Shown here: positions 19,010 to 27,842 of the stretch, in pieces | How the letters are laid out: each line of letters begins with the position of its first letter | How positions within the stretch are numbered: position 1 is the stretch's first letter | Assembly (NCBI GenBank): GCA_902596745.1 | Contig: CACJUZ010000001.1 | Span: forward strand, 186,001 to 250,000 | DNA: 64,000 bases | From: an uncultured Pelagibacteraceae bacterium | GTDB lineage: Bacteria > Pseudomonadota > Alphaproteobacteria > Pelagibacterales > Pelagibacteraceae | Direction: 5' to 3' | The notes under the pieces: model-generated | Database searches by the model: none | What the model was told of the DNA's origin: nothing | Seen by the model: the letters and a program-made list of their open reading frames with translations, nothing else | Made by a program: the position numbers and the translations under genes

Positions 19010-19289
19010 AAAAAATTTATCAAAAAAAGAGATAGCACAAAATATCAAATCTACTATTGGTTTTTCTAAAAAAGATATTCAGGAAATATCGGATAATATA
19101 ATCCAAAACATAATAGAAATTCTAATTGATAAAAAAAAAATTAATATAAAAAATTTTGGATCTTTTAAAATTACTTATAAAAAAGAAAGAGAGGGTAGAA
19201 ATCCTAAAACAAAAGAAAAATTTAGTATTAGCCCTAGAAATGCAGTAAAATTTAAGGTTTCCAGTTTTTTAAAAAATAAGTTTAATTAA
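18993..19289 (+). CDS. ihfA: Integration host factor alpha subunit (HU/IHF family)
   Basis: DNA-bending nucleoid protein. The 98-aa sequence keeps the HU/IHF fold: KKEIAQNIKSTIGFSKKDIQEI at the N terminus, VNIKNFGSF-like strand INIKNFGSFKI, and the beta-arm GRNPKTKEKFSISPRNAVKF. Its position between plsX and a MerR-type gene is the usual place for ihfA. It starts 17 bases inside plsX. Confidence 0.9.
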   Translation: MTIKFKKNLSKKEIAQNIKSTIGFSKKDIQEISDNIIQNIIEILIDKKKINIKNFGSFKITYKKEREGRNPKTKEKFSISPRNAVKFKVSSFLKNKFN

Positions 19290-19296
19290 TTATAAT

Positions 19297-19665
19297 ATGA
19301 CTAAAAACTTTTTGGATATATCGGAGCTTTCAAAAGAATTAGACTTAATAAACAAAAAAACTGGTAAACCAGCTAATCATATTCTTAGATTTTGGGAAAA
19401 AGAATTCACTGATATAAGGCCAATAAAGATGAAAGGTAACAGACGTTATTATAACAAAAAACAAATTCTTAAAATTAAATACATTAAATATCTCTTAAAA
19501 GATCAAGGTCTAACAATAAAAGGGGTTAAAAAAATATTAAAGAACAAAAAAAATATTGACGAAACTAATAAAAATCATATAGAAAAAGATTATTTAAAAG
19601 AAAGTATTAAAATTAAATCAAAAAACATTTTAAAAAAAATAAAATATTTAAAAAATTATGGCTAA
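19297..19665 (+). CDS. MerR family transcriptional regulator
   Basis: A winged helix-turn-helix DNA-binding protein. The N-terminal MerR domain includes ANHILRFWEKEFTDIRPIKMKGNRRYY, then QILKIKYIKYLLKDQGLTIKGVKKIL. There is no C-terminal effector domain beyond a short lysine-rich helix, so no ligand can be predicted. This regulator follows ihfA in many alphaproteobacteria but its target is not known to me. It overlaps rpmG by eight bases. Confidence 0.85.
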   Translation: MTKNFLDISELSKELDLINKKTGKPANHILRFWEKEFTDIRPIKMKGNRRYYNKKQILKIKYIKYLLKDQGLTIKGVKKILKNKKNIDETNKNHIEKDYLKESIKIKSKNILKKIKYLKNYG

Positions 19666-19849
19666 AAAGTCTCATATAAAAGTTAGAATGGTTCCAGAAA
19701 GCAAACCTGATAGTGCATTTATCTATTATGCAAAAAAACCAACAAAAGGCGAAAAAGCGAAAGTAAAACTAAAGATTAAAAAATATAATCCCAATACTAG
19801 AAAACATGAATTTTTTATTGAAAAAAAACTTCCACCACATAGCAAATAG
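19658..19849 (+). CDS. rpmG: 50S ribosomal protein L33
   Basis: A 63-aa basic protein starting MAKKSHIKVRMVPES and containing KKYNPNTRKHEFFIEKKL, the diagnostic L33 C-terminal half. The middle (AFIYYAKKPTKGEKAKVKLKI) is a beta-rich region with a few extra residues compared with common 55-aa L33. No zinc cysteines are present. It overlaps the regulator gene and converges on the chorismate mutase gene with a two-base gap. Confidence 0.88.
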   Translation: MAKKSHIKVRMVPESKPDSAFIYYAKKPTKGEKAKVKLKIKKYNPNTRKHEFFIEKKLPPHSK

Positions 19850-19851
19850 AA

Positions 19852-20130
19852 TTATTTTTTAAAATTCCTAAATTCATATTTTATATATGCATTGATCATA
19901 GACTTCCATATTTCATTAGTGATTTTTATATCTATTTTTTTTCTTTTAGATTTTATTTTGATGTTTGACAAAATCTTTTTTATTCTCTTTCTATCAATTA
20001 TTTGATTTTTATATTGTTTTGTCAATAAAACTTGATTTACTAAAAGAGTTCTTTTTTTTATTAAGGCTAAAAACTTATCATCAAGTTTATCAAGTTTTTT
20101 TCTTATGTTTAGTAATTTTTTATTTTTCAT
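19852..20130 (-). CDS. Chorismate mutase, AroQ type
   Basis: Rearranges chorismate to prephenate for phenylalanine and tyrosine synthesis. The 92-aa all-helical protein has the AroQ pattern: NIRKKLDKLDDKFLALIKKRTLLVNQV with the conserved Asp and Arg, then DRKRIKKILSNIK, and a final helix ITNEIWKSMINAYIKYE. It is a stand-alone mutase, not fused to prephenate dehydratase. It is flanked by rpmG and ctaA and shares no operon with other aromatic genes here. Confidence 0.8.
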   Translation of the reverse strand: MKNKKLLNIRKKLDKLDDKFLALIKKRTLLVNQVLLTKQYKNQIIDRKRIKKILSNIKIKSKRKKIDIKITNEIWKSMINAYIKYEFRNFKK

Positions 20131-20181
20131 AGCGACATAAAGATTATATGAGATTTCAAAATAAAATTATATATTTATATA

Positions 20182-21198
20182 ATGGAAATTAAAAAAATAA
20201 ATTATTATCAGCCTGTAAGAATTTGGCTTTTAATTATGATAATTTTAGTATTTTTCATGATAGTGGTTGGAGGGTTAACAAGGTTAACTGATTCAGGATT
20301 ATCAATTACTGAATGGGAATTATTTAAAGGTATTTTGCCCCCTTTTACAAATAATGCCTGGATAAATTATTTTAATCTTTATAAAGAAATACCTCAATTT
20401 AAACTTGTTTACCCATCTATGACTTTAGATGAATTTAAAATTATTTTTCTTTGGGAATATTTTCATAGGTTGTTGGGCAGGGTAATAGGTTTAATGTTTT
20501 TAATTCCCTTAATTTATTTCTCAATTAAAAAAACAATTGATAAGAAAACTTTATATATTCTGTATTTTATATTTGCCTTAATCTTATTTCAGGGAGTCTT
20601 GGGATGGTATATGGTTGAAAGTGGTTTAGTTAACAATACTTCAGTAAGTCATTATAGATTATCTTTACATTTATTGTTTGCTTTCATAATTATTTCTTTT
20701 TTAATTTGGAATTATTTAAATTTTAAAAATGAAAAAAAAAAAATATTTTTTAACTCAAAGAATATATTTACTAAAATATTATTTTTATTTATTTTAATTC
20801 AAATAATTGTTGGAGCGTTTGTTTCTGGTCTCGATGCTGGATTAATTTACCAAACTTGGCCTAAAATGAATTTATCTTATTTTCCTGATGATGTTGATTT
20901 TTCAAAACTTGAATTTTCATATTTATTTAATAATCAAAGTTTTGTTCAGTTTTTACACAGATCACTTGCTTATTTTATAGTCTTATTTGTTATAATAGTT
21001 GGAATTAAAATTTTTAATGAAAAAAAAACTAGATATTTGAAAAGTTACTTTATTGTTTTATCTGTTTTATTTATTCAAGTTTTATTAGGTATCTTAACTC
21101 TTATAAGTGGATTAAATCTTTATTTGGCTTCTATGCATCAAATTACAAGTGTAATCCTTGTAATTGCTGTTTTAAATCTTAATCATAAATTATCATAA
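20182..21198 (+). CDS. ctaA: Haem A synthase (CtaA/Cox15)
   Basis: Oxidises the C8 methyl group of haem O to give haem A for cytochrome c oxidase. The 338-aa protein has about eight membrane segments. Family motifs are VGGLTRLTDSGLSITEWELFKGILPP at the N terminus, and histidines in EYFHRLLGR, HYRLSLHL, FLHRSLAY and MHQIT that would bind haem. The domain order matches the alphaproteobacterial (Cox15-like) type. Monocistronic, divergent from the chorismate mutase gene. Confidence 0.95.
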   Translation: MEIKKINYYQPVRIWLLIMIILVFFMIVVGGLTRLTDSGLSITEWELFKGILPPFTNNAWINYFNLYKEIPQFKLVYPSMTLDEFKIIFLWEYFHRLLGRVIGLMFLIPLIYFSIKKTIDKKTLYILYFIFALILFQGVLGWYMVESGLVNNTSVSHYRLSLHLLFAFIIISFLIWNYLNFKNEKKKIFFNSKNIFTKILFLFILIQIIVGAFVSGLDAGLIYQTWPKMNLSYFPDDVDFSKLEFSYLFNNQSFVQFLHRSLAYFIVLFVIIVGIKIFNEKKTRYLKSYFIVLSVLFIQVLLGILTLISGLNLYLASMHQITSVILVIAVLNLNHKLS

Positions 21199-21203
21199 AA
21201 AAA

Positions 21204-21233
21204 TTGACATTTTCTTTTTTTATTAGTAGTTAT
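21204..21233 (+). promoter_or_regulatory. Probable promoter of rplM-rpsI
   Basis: A perfect -35 box TTGACA lies at 21204-21209, six bases after the ctaA stop. Eighteen bases further on is AGTTAT (21228-21233), a weak -10 candidate, followed by the sequence cgcg before the ATG at 21244. The leader would be only a few bases long. The -35 match is strong; the -10 is uncertain. Confidence 0.5.
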
Positions 21234-21243
21234 CGCGTTAAAA

Positions 21244-21705
21244 ATGACTCCGTTTATTAAAAAAAAAGAAATTAAACAAAATTGGTACTTAATTGATGCC
21301 GAAAATGCCGCTGTAGGAAGGTTGGCTGCATTTATTTCAAGAGTATTAAGAGGTAAAAATAAATCTACCTTTAATCCTCATTTAGACAATGGTGATTTCG
21401 TTGTTGTCACTAATATTGAAAAAATTAAATTTACTGGAAAAAAATATTCTGATAAAAAATATTATAGGCACACTGGATACCCTGGTGGTATTAAATACTC
21501 AACTCCAAAAAATTTATCTGAAAGAAATAAGTCTCAAGATATTTTAAAGTTAGCCGTTAAAAGAATGTTACCTGGAGGACCATTAGCAAAAAAACAATTA
21601 ACCAAACTTAAAATTTACAAAGGATTAACTCATCCACATCAAAATCAAAATCCAACACTGATAGATTTTAAAAACTTAAATAAAAAAAATATAGTAAAAA
21701 ATTAA
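21244..21705 (+). CDS. rplM: 50S ribosomal protein L13
   Basis: Early-assembling large-subunit protein. WYLIDAENAAVGRLAAFISRVLRGK at the N terminus, FTGKKYSDKKYYRHTGYPGG in the centre, and AVKRMLPGGPLAKKQLTKLKIYKG are standard. 153 aa is normal. It leads a two-gene ribosomal operon with rpsI (one-base overlap). Confidence 0.98.
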   Translation: MTPFIKKKEIKQNWYLIDAENAAVGRLAAFISRVLRGKNKSTFNPHLDNGDFVVVTNIEKIKFTGKKYSDKKYYRHTGYPGGIKYSTPKNLSERNKSQDILKLAVKRMLPGGPLAKKQLTKLKIYKGLTHPHQNQNPTLIDFKNLNKKNIVKN

Positions 21706-22145
21706 TGGAACAAACAGAAATTAACAAAGCAAAAATAAAAAAAGTTAAGTTAGATTTTAAAGATAGTAAGTATTCGACTGGTAGAAGAAAAAAATCAATA
21801 GCAAAGGTATGGGTTAAGAAGGGTTCTGGTAAGATTTATGTTAATGGTAAAATAATGGTTGATTATTTTAAAAGGCCTGTACATCAATTAATAGTAACAA
21901 GACCTTTAGAAGTTACTAATGTAATAAATAATTATGATGTAAAGTGTTCAGTGAGAGGCGGTGGTTTATCTGGACAAGCTGGTGCAATAATTTTAGGAAT
22001 TTCGAGAGCTCTTATTTCACACGATGAAAATTTGAAAAAAGAATTAAAAAAAGACAATTTAACAACAAGAGACTCCAGAGTAGTGGAGAGGAAAAAATAC
22101 GGACATAGAAAAGCTCGAAGAAGTTTCCAATTCTCGAAGAGATAA
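21705..22145 (+). CDS. rpsI: 30S ribosomal protein S9
   Basis: Its C-terminal tail reaches the P-site tRNA. YSTGRRKKSIAKVWVKKGSGKIYVNGK and the ending DSRVVERKKYGHRKARRSFQFSKR are diagnostic. 146 aa with a short lysine-rich N-terminal extension before the conserved domain. It starts on the last base of rplM and is followed 44 bases later by argC, the usual alphaproteobacterial order. Confidence 0.98.
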   Translation: MEQTEINKAKIKKVKLDFKDSKYSTGRRKKSIAKVWVKKGSGKIYVNGKIMVDYFKRPVHQLIVTRPLEVTNVINNYDVKCSVRGGGLSGQAGAIILGISRALISHDENLKKELKKDNLTTRDSRVVERKKYGHRKARRSFQFSKR

Positions 22146-22189
22146 ATCATTTAAATTTAAAAATTTTAATTAAATGGTATAAGTTATTA

Positions 22190-23221
22190 ATGACTCAAAA
22201 TACTATCAATATAGTTGTGGCTGGTGCTACTGGTTATGTGGGGTTGGATTTAGTTTACCTATTGTCAAAACATCCATATTCTAAAATTGTAAATTTATGT
22301 GCACAAAAAAACTTAGGTAAAAAAATACAATTATTTGATAAAAGAATTAAAAAGAAACTTCCAAAAATATCCAATATTAAGTCAGTCAACTGGAAAAAAG
22401 TAGACCTACTTTTTTTATCATTACCTAATGGAGAGGCTCAAAAATTAGTAAAAAAATTATATTACAAATATACAAACTTAAAATTTATTGATCTTTCAGC
22501 AGATTTTAGATTAGAAAATTATCATAAGTATAAACAAGTTTATAATAAAAATCACAATGCTAAAAAGTTGATTAGTAAATCAATTTACTCAATATCAGAG
22601 CTAAAAAAAAATGAGTTAAAAAATTTTAGAATTATTTCTAATCCAGGATGTTATCCAACCTCTATTCAATTAGCATTAATTCCTCTATTAAAGAAAAAAC
22701 TTATAAATTTAAATAATATAACTATAGACTCAAAATCTGGTTATTCTGGCGCAGGAAAAAATTATAAATCTAAATTTAAATTTAAAAACTTCTATTCAGC
22801 AACTTATGCTTACTCAGTAAAAAATCACAGACATATAGCAGAAATAGATCAAGAACTTAATAAAATATCCAAAAAAACAGTTTTCAGTTTTAACCCTCAC
22901 TTAATTCCAAGTTTTAGGGGAATATTATCTTCAATTTATTTAACAAAAAAAAATAGTGTTACAGTAAATAAGATCACTAATACTTTAAAATCTTTTTATA
23001 AAAAAAATGTTTTCATCAAGATTCTTAAAGCAAATACTGAAATAGGGACAGGAAATATTATAAATACAAATAATTGTAATATTTCTGTTTGTGAAACTAG
23101 AATTAAAAATAAAATTGTTATATTTTCAGCAATTGATAATTTAATTAAGGGAGCTGCAGGTCAAGCAATTCAAAATATGAATATTTTATATAATCACAAA
23201 GAGTCTTTAGGTTTAAAATGA
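22190..23221 (+). CDS. argC: N-acetyl-gamma-glutamyl-phosphate reductase
   Basis: NADPH-dependent third step of arginine synthesis. The nucleotide-binding GATGYVGLDLVYLL is at the N terminus and the catalytic cysteine is in SNPGCYPTSIQLAL. SGYSGAGK and PHLIPSFRGI also match. 343 aa is normal for the type with the longer N-terminal domain. It overlaps the following lipoprotein gene by four bases. Confidence 0.96.
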   Translation: MTQNTINIVVAGATGYVGLDLVYLLSKHPYSKIVNLCAQKNLGKKIQLFDKRIKKKLPKISNIKSVNWKKVDLLFLSLPNGEAQKLVKKLYYKYTNLKFIDLSADFRLENYHKYKQVYNKNHNAKKLISKSIYSISELKKNELKNFRIISNPGCYPTSIQLALIPLLKKKLINLNNITIDSKSGYSGAGKNYKSKFKFKNFYSATYAYSVKNHRHIAEIDQELNKISKKTVFSFNPHLIPSFRGILSSIYLTKKNSVTVNKITNTLKSFYKKNVFIKILKANTEIGTGNIINTNNCNISVCETRIKNKIVIFSAIDNLIKGAAGQAIQNMNILYNHKESLGLK

Positions 23222-23733
23222 AATATTTACTTTTTGGTTTAGTTTTTTTGACTTTTTCGTGTGTAAAGCAACAAAGTATTCTAATATGCGGTGATCATAT
23301 ATGTGTAAATAAAGCTGAGGCAAAACAATATTTTGAGGAAAATCTTACATTAGAGGTACAAATCATTTCTGACTCAAAAAAAAATAGTTATGATTTAGTT
23401 GATCTTAACATTGAAGGTGAAAAGCCAGATATAAAGGTATTTAAAAGTAAAAATAAAAGAATTGTAAAAAAACTTTCCAAAAAACAAATAAAAGAAAAAA
23501 AAATTGAAGTTGAGAAAAAAAGGAAAAAATCAAAATTAGAAACAAAAAATACAAATAAAAAACCAATTTATAAAAAGAAAATTCAAAAAGAAGAGATTAG
23601 TTCTTCTAAATCCGAAAAATTATCAATTGATATATGCCTTAAACTTAAAAAATGTGATATTGATTCTATTACTAATTATTTAATTAAGGTAAGTAATGAA
23701 AAAGATTTTCCAAATATTTCCTTAAGAGAGTGA
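23218..23733 (+). CDS. Lysine-rich lipoprotein of unknown function
   Basis: I do not recognise this family. A 15-residue signal peptide ends in the lipobox LTFSC, so the mature protein should be a lipid-anchored envelope protein. A short domain with CGDHICVNKAEAKQYFEENLTLEVQII follows, containing two further cysteines. The middle (about residues 80-125) is a lysine-rich charged linker, then a short C-terminal domain with SIDICLKLKKCDIDSITNYLI. It is translationally coupled to argC (ATGA) and hom, but nothing links it to amino acid synthesis. Confidence 0.75.
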   Translation: MKYLLFGLVFLTFSCVKQQSILICGDHICVNKAEAKQYFEENLTLEVQIISDSKKNSYDLVDLNIEGEKPDIKVFKSKNKRIVKKLSKKQIKEKKIEVEKKRKKSKLETKNTNKKPIYKKKIQKEEISSSKSEKLSIDICLKLKKCDIDSITNYLIKVSNEKDFPNISLRE

Positions 23734-23735
23734 AA

Positions 23736-25028
23736 ATGAAAAAAAGATTTTATAATATAGCAATAGTTGGTCTTGGTAATATAGGTTCTTACTTGTTTAA
23801 TTTTTTAAATAAAAATAAGATCAATATATCAAATAAAAATATAAATAATTTCAAAATTATTTATGTTTCAGCAAAAAATAAAAATAAAAAGAGAAAAATT
23901 AATATTAAAAAAAATCAATGGGTAAAAAATTTTAAGACGATAATAAAAGATAAAAAAGTAGATATCATAGTTGAATTAATCGGTGGTTCAGAGGGAGCAG
24001 CAAAAAGTTTAGTTTTTGGTGCTTTAAAAAGTAAAAAACACGTTGTAACTGCTAATAAAGCCTTAATTTCTAAATATGGAGACCAATTATCTAAAATAGC
24101 TGAAAAAAATAAAGTTAATTTAGAATTTGAAGCAGCTGTTTGTGGAGGGGTTCCAATAATAAGATCTATTAAAGAGGGTTTAATTGCAAATAAAATAAAT
24201 CGTATTTATGGTATTTTTAATGGAACTTCAAATTATGTGTTATCATCTATGGATCAAAACAAAACATCCTTTAATACAACAATAAATAAAGCAATTAAAC
24301 TTGGTTACGCTGAGTCTAATCCATCATCAGATATTAATGGTGAGGATGTTGCTTCAAAAGTTAAAATATTATCATGTTTAAGTTTTAATTCTTTTATCAA
24401 TAAAAACATTCATGTAGAGGGTATAAAAGATATTGATGAAGAGGATATTTCTAACGCCAATAAATTAGGCTATAAAATAAAATTAATGGGATTTTCAGAA
24501 ATATTAGATAATAAAATTTTTCAAAGAGTGCATCCTACTCTAGTAGATAAATCTTCTTATATTGCAGGTGTTAATGGTGTATTAAATGCAGTTATTGTGG
24601 ATGGAAAACCTGTAGGAAAAAATATTATACAAGGAGAAGGAGCTGGACCATCAGCAACTACATCAGCACTTGTGTCTGATATATCCTCTATTATGAGAGG
24701 GAACATTAAATTTCCGTTTGCAATTTCAAATACCAGAAGAAAAAAATATTCAAGTGGAAAAATAACTGATTTGTTTTTTTCATCATACATTAGACTTAAT
24801 GTAAAAGATAGATATGGAGTATTAGCCGATATCACTAAAATATTTTCTAATAATAAGGTTTCTATTAAAAGAGTTTTACAAAGCCCACAAAAAAATAAAA
24901 AAAATTCTTCTATAGTAATAATTACTCACAGATCAAAAGATAATTATATTCAAAAAACATTGAAAACTTTAGTCAAAAAGTCTTATATAATTAAGAGACC
25001 TAAATTATTAAGAATTGAAAATGACTAA
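23736..25028 (+). CDS. hom: Homoserine dehydrogenase
   Basis: Reduces aspartate semialdehyde to homoserine for threonine and methionine synthesis. The NAD(P)-binding GLGNIGSYLFNFL is N-terminal, HVVTANKALIS and GIFNGTSNYVLSSM form the catalytic core, and a C-terminal ACT domain (YIRLNVKDRYGVLADITKIFS) suggests allosteric control by amino acids. The track starts at a GTG at 23730; I choose the ATG at 23736 because AAGAGAG sits five bases before it as a good ribosome binding site. 430 aa. It is the first gene of the hom-glpX-recJ series. Confidence 0.95.
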   Translation: MKKRFYNIAIVGLGNIGSYLFNFLNKNKINISNKNINNFKIIYVSAKNKNKKRKINIKKNQWVKNFKTIIKDKKVDIIVELIGGSEGAAKSLVFGALKSKKHVVTANKALISKYGDQLSKIAEKNKVNLEFEAAVCGGVPIIRSIKEGLIANKINRIYGIFNGTSNYVLSSMDQNKTSFNTTINKAIKLGYAESNPSSDINGEDVASKVKILSCLSFNSFINKNIHVEGIKDIDEEDISNANKLGYKIKLMGFSEILDNKIFQRVHPTLVDKSSYIAGVNGVLNAVIVDGKPVGKNIIQGEGAGPSATTSALVSDISSIMRGNIKFPFAISNTRRKKYSSGKITDLFFSSYIRLNVKDRYGVLADITKIFSNNKVSIKRVLQSPQKNKKNSSIVIITHRSKDNYIQKTLKTLVKKSYIIKRPKLLRIEND

Positions 25029-25969
25029 TGTCTATTGATAAAGATTACTTTGAAAAATTTATTAAGACTACTGAAAAAGCTGCTATAGGTGCATTCCCAT
25101 ATATTGGAAAAGGAGACAAAATTGCTGCAGATCAAGGCTCTGTTGATATGATGAGAGAGGAGCTTAACAAAATAGAGATGCATGGCCAAGTAGTAATAGG
25201 TGAGGGAGAAATGGATGAGGCGCCAATGCTTTATATTGGTGAGAAAGTGGGAAAAAAAAACGGTCAATATTTAGATATAGCTTTAGATCCTTTGGAAGGA
25301 ACTAATTTTGTAGCAAAAAATTTACCTAATGCTTTTTCAATGCTTGCAGTTTGTGAAAAAGGAAATTTATTTTCAGCGCCTGATACATATATGGAAAAAA
25401 TAGCGGTTGGTCCAAATCTTCCAAAAAATCTACTTGATTTAGATTATAGTGTAGAAAAAAATATAAGATTATTATCTGATGCAAAAAATAAAGATATAAA
25501 AAAGCTAACCGCCTGCGTTTTAAAAAGGTCTAGACATGACAAAATTGTTCAAAGTCTAAAAAGATTAAATGTTAACATTAAATTTATTTCTGATGGTGAT
25601 GTATCAGGCGCCATATCTGTTGCAGATCCTAAAACTAATGTTGATATTTACCTTGGTATTGGAGGCGGACCCGAGGGAGTATTAGCTGCAGCAGCTTTAT
25701 CTTGTTTGGGTGGTCAAATACAGACTAGGTTAGTTTTAGAAGAGGATCAAAAAAAACGTGCAAACAAACTTGGCGTTCAAGATGTGAAAAAAAAATATAA
25801 TATTGATGATATGATCAAAGGTGATGTTATGTTTTTTGCAACTGCTATTACAAATGGTGAAATAGTAGATGGAGTAAAAGATTTAGGGAAGAAATATGAG
25901 GTTTCAACTTTTGCTTTACACAAAGAATTGAATATATTTAAAAAGATAAAGAATTATCATTTAAAATAA
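25028..25969 (+). CDS. glpX: Fructose-1,6-bisphosphatase class II
   Basis: Gluconeogenic phosphatase. The Li-sensitive phosphatase motif DPLEGTNFVAKNL, the preceding GEGEMDEAPMLYIGE with metal-binding acids, and GIGGGPEGVLAAAAL identify GlpX. 313 aa is standard. It starts on the last base of hom and ends on the first of recJ, the conserved alphaproteobacterial order. Confidence 0.96.
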   Translation: MSIDKDYFEKFIKTTEKAAIGAFPYIGKGDKIAADQGSVDMMREELNKIEMHGQVVIGEGEMDEAPMLYIGEKVGKKNGQYLDIALDPLEGTNFVAKNLPNAFSMLAVCEKGNLFSAPDTYMEKIAVGPNLPKNLLDLDYSVEKNIRLLSDAKNKDIKKLTACVLKRSRHDKIVQSLKRLNVNIKFISDGDVSGAISVADPKTNVDIYLGIGGGPEGVLAAAALSCLGGQIQTRLVLEEDQKKRANKLGVQDVKKKYNIDDMIKGDVMFFATAITNGEIVDGVKDLGKKYEVSTFALHKELNIFKKIKNYHLK

Positions 25970-27732
25970 TGCATGATTTATCAATTACTGGAAAAAAGTG
26001 GGTTTATAAAAAATTTGATAATGATTACGTTAATTTTTTAAAAGAAAATCATCTTCTCGACGATATTACAGCAAAACTATTGTCAATTAGAAATATTGAT
26101 AAAAGCTATGTTATCTCTTTTTTAAAGCCATCAATTAAGAATTTAATACCCAATCCAAATACCTTGAAAGATATGGAGAAAACTTCATTAAGAATATTAA
26201 AAGCGATTAATCAAAAAGAAAAAATTGGAATATTTGGGGACTATGATGTTGATGGAGCAAGTTCTACAGCCTTATTAGGAAATTATTTTAGGATGATCAA
26301 TCAAGATTTTGAAATTTATATACCTGATAGACGATTAGAGGGTTATGGTCCTTCAATTAAAAGTTTTCAAAAATTAATTGATAAAAAAGTTAATCTTATT
26401 ATAACTGTAGATTGTGGTACTATGTCTTTTGATGCAATTGATTATGCGAATTCAAGAAATGTTGATGTAGTAGTCTTAGATCATCATCAATCAGAAACAA
26501 AACTTCCTAATGCATATTCTGTTATTAACCCAAATAGGTTTGATGACAATTCAAATTTGGAATATTTATGTGCTGCAGGAGTTTGCTTTATGACTTTAAT
26601 TTCAATTAATACTATATTGAGAGAGGATAATTGGTTTAAAAAAAATAATATAAGCGAACCAGATTTATTAAATTTTTTGGATTTAGTTTCTTTAGGTACA
26701 ATTTGTGACGTAGTTCCATTAATTGGTTTAAATAGAGCCATTGTGAGACAAGGATTAAAAATTATAAATTTAAAAAAAAACTTAGGATTAAAAACTTTAA
26801 TTGATATTTGTAAAATTGAAAGCAAAACTTCTACTTATCACTTAGGTTATATAATTGGTCCAAGGATAAACGCAGGTGGTAGAGTAGGTAAATGTTCTCA
26901 TGGAGCAAATCTATTACTAAATAAAAATCCTAAAGAAAGTTATCAAATAGCTACCGAATTAGAAAATTTTAATAATGAGAGAAAAAATTTAGAAAAAGAT
27001 CTTTTAAATGTTGCATTAAATGCGATTAGCAAAAATATCAATGACTCTGTATTAGTTTTACAAGGAAAAAATTGGCATGAAGGTGTTATAGGGATTATTG
27101 CATCACGAATTAAGGACAAGTTTAATAAACCAACCATAATTATTTCATTAAACAATAAAATAGGAAAAGCGTCAGCCAGATCAATAATTGGTTTCGATAT
27201 TGGAGCAGTAATATTATCTGCTTTACAAAATAATATTCTCTTAAAAGGGGGTGGACACAAAATGGCTGGTGGTTTTTCCATTCATGAAGACAAAATCAAA
27301 GAATTTAAAAATTTTGTAATTAAAAAATTTAATAAAAGAAAAGATGAAGATTTTAAAAGAAACTACCTTTACCTTGATAGTTTAATTTCTCCATCAGCTA
27401 TAAATTTAGATTTTTATGAAAAAATTGAAAAATTAGCCCCCTTTGGATCAGGAAATCCAGAACCAAAGTTTATACTTGAAAATGTTAAAGTAATAAAATC
27501 AATGGTAGTAGGCGAAAAACATATTAAATCTATTTTATCGACAAAAGATGGATCTAACGTAAAAACTATCTCTTTTAATTCTTTAGAAACTGATTTAGGT
27601 CAATTTTTACTTGGTAACAAGTCAAATACTTTCAATATTGCAGGTAAATTGAGTTTGAATGAGTGGAAAGGTGAAAAAAATGTAGAGTTTATTATCGATG
27701 ATATTTCTGTTATTAAGACTCAAAAAAATTAG
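25969..27732 (+). CDS. recJ: Single-stranded-DNA-specific exonuclease RecJ
   Basis: 5'-3' single-strand exonuclease of recombination and mismatch repair. DHH phosphoesterase motifs are present: FGDYDVDGASSTALL, VDCGT, LDHHQSE, and the DHHA1 part GGGHKMAGGFSIH. An OB-fold follows (FGSGNPEPKFILENVKVI). 587 aa is normal. Its TAG stop ends on the first base of the following tRNA-Glu. Confidence 0.96.
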   Translation: MHDLSITGKKWVYKKFDNDYVNFLKENHLLDDITAKLLSIRNIDKSYVISFLKPSIKNLIPNPNTLKDMEKTSLRILKAINQKEKIGIFGDYDVDGASSTALLGNYFRMINQDFEIYIPDRRLEGYGPSIKSFQKLIDKKVNLIITVDCGTMSFDAIDYANSRNVDVVVLDHHQSETKLPNAYSVINPNRFDDNSNLEYLCAAGVCFMTLISINTILREDNWFKKNNISEPDLLNFLDLVSLGTICDVVPLIGLNRAIVRQGLKIINLKKNLGLKTLIDICKIESKTSTYHLGYIIGPRINAGGRVGKCSHGANLLLNKNPKESYQIATELENFNNERKNLEKDLLNVALNAISKNINDSVLVLQGKNWHEGVIGIIASRIKDKFNKPTIIISLNNKIGKASARSIIGFDIGAVILSALQNNILLKGGGHKMAGGFSIHEDKIKEFKNFVIKKFNKRKDEDFKRNYLYLDSLISPSAINLDFYEKIEKLAPFGSGNPEPKFILENVKVIKSMVVGEKHIKSILSTKDGSNVKTISFNSLETDLGQFLLGNKSNTFNIAGKLSLNEWKGEKNVEFIIDDISVIKTQKN

Positions 27733-27806
27733 GTCCCATCGTCTATCGGTTAGGACACATGGTTTTCATCCATGAAAGAGGGGTTCGATTCCCCTTGGGA
27801 CCGCCA
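27732..27806 (+). tRNA. tRNA-Glu (anticodon TTC), CCA encoded
   Basis: A full cloverleaf: acceptor ggtccca/tgggacc, anticodon stem-loop catgg-ttttcat-ccatg giving TTC, T-arm ggggttcgattcccc, discriminator G and an encoded CCA at 27804-27806. The first base doubles as the last base of the recJ stop codon, so the tRNA must be cut out of a recJ transcript or transcribed from within recJ. Confidence 0.97.
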
Positions 27807-27842
27807 ACTTGAAAATAAGAATAATTAATATAATCTGTAATA

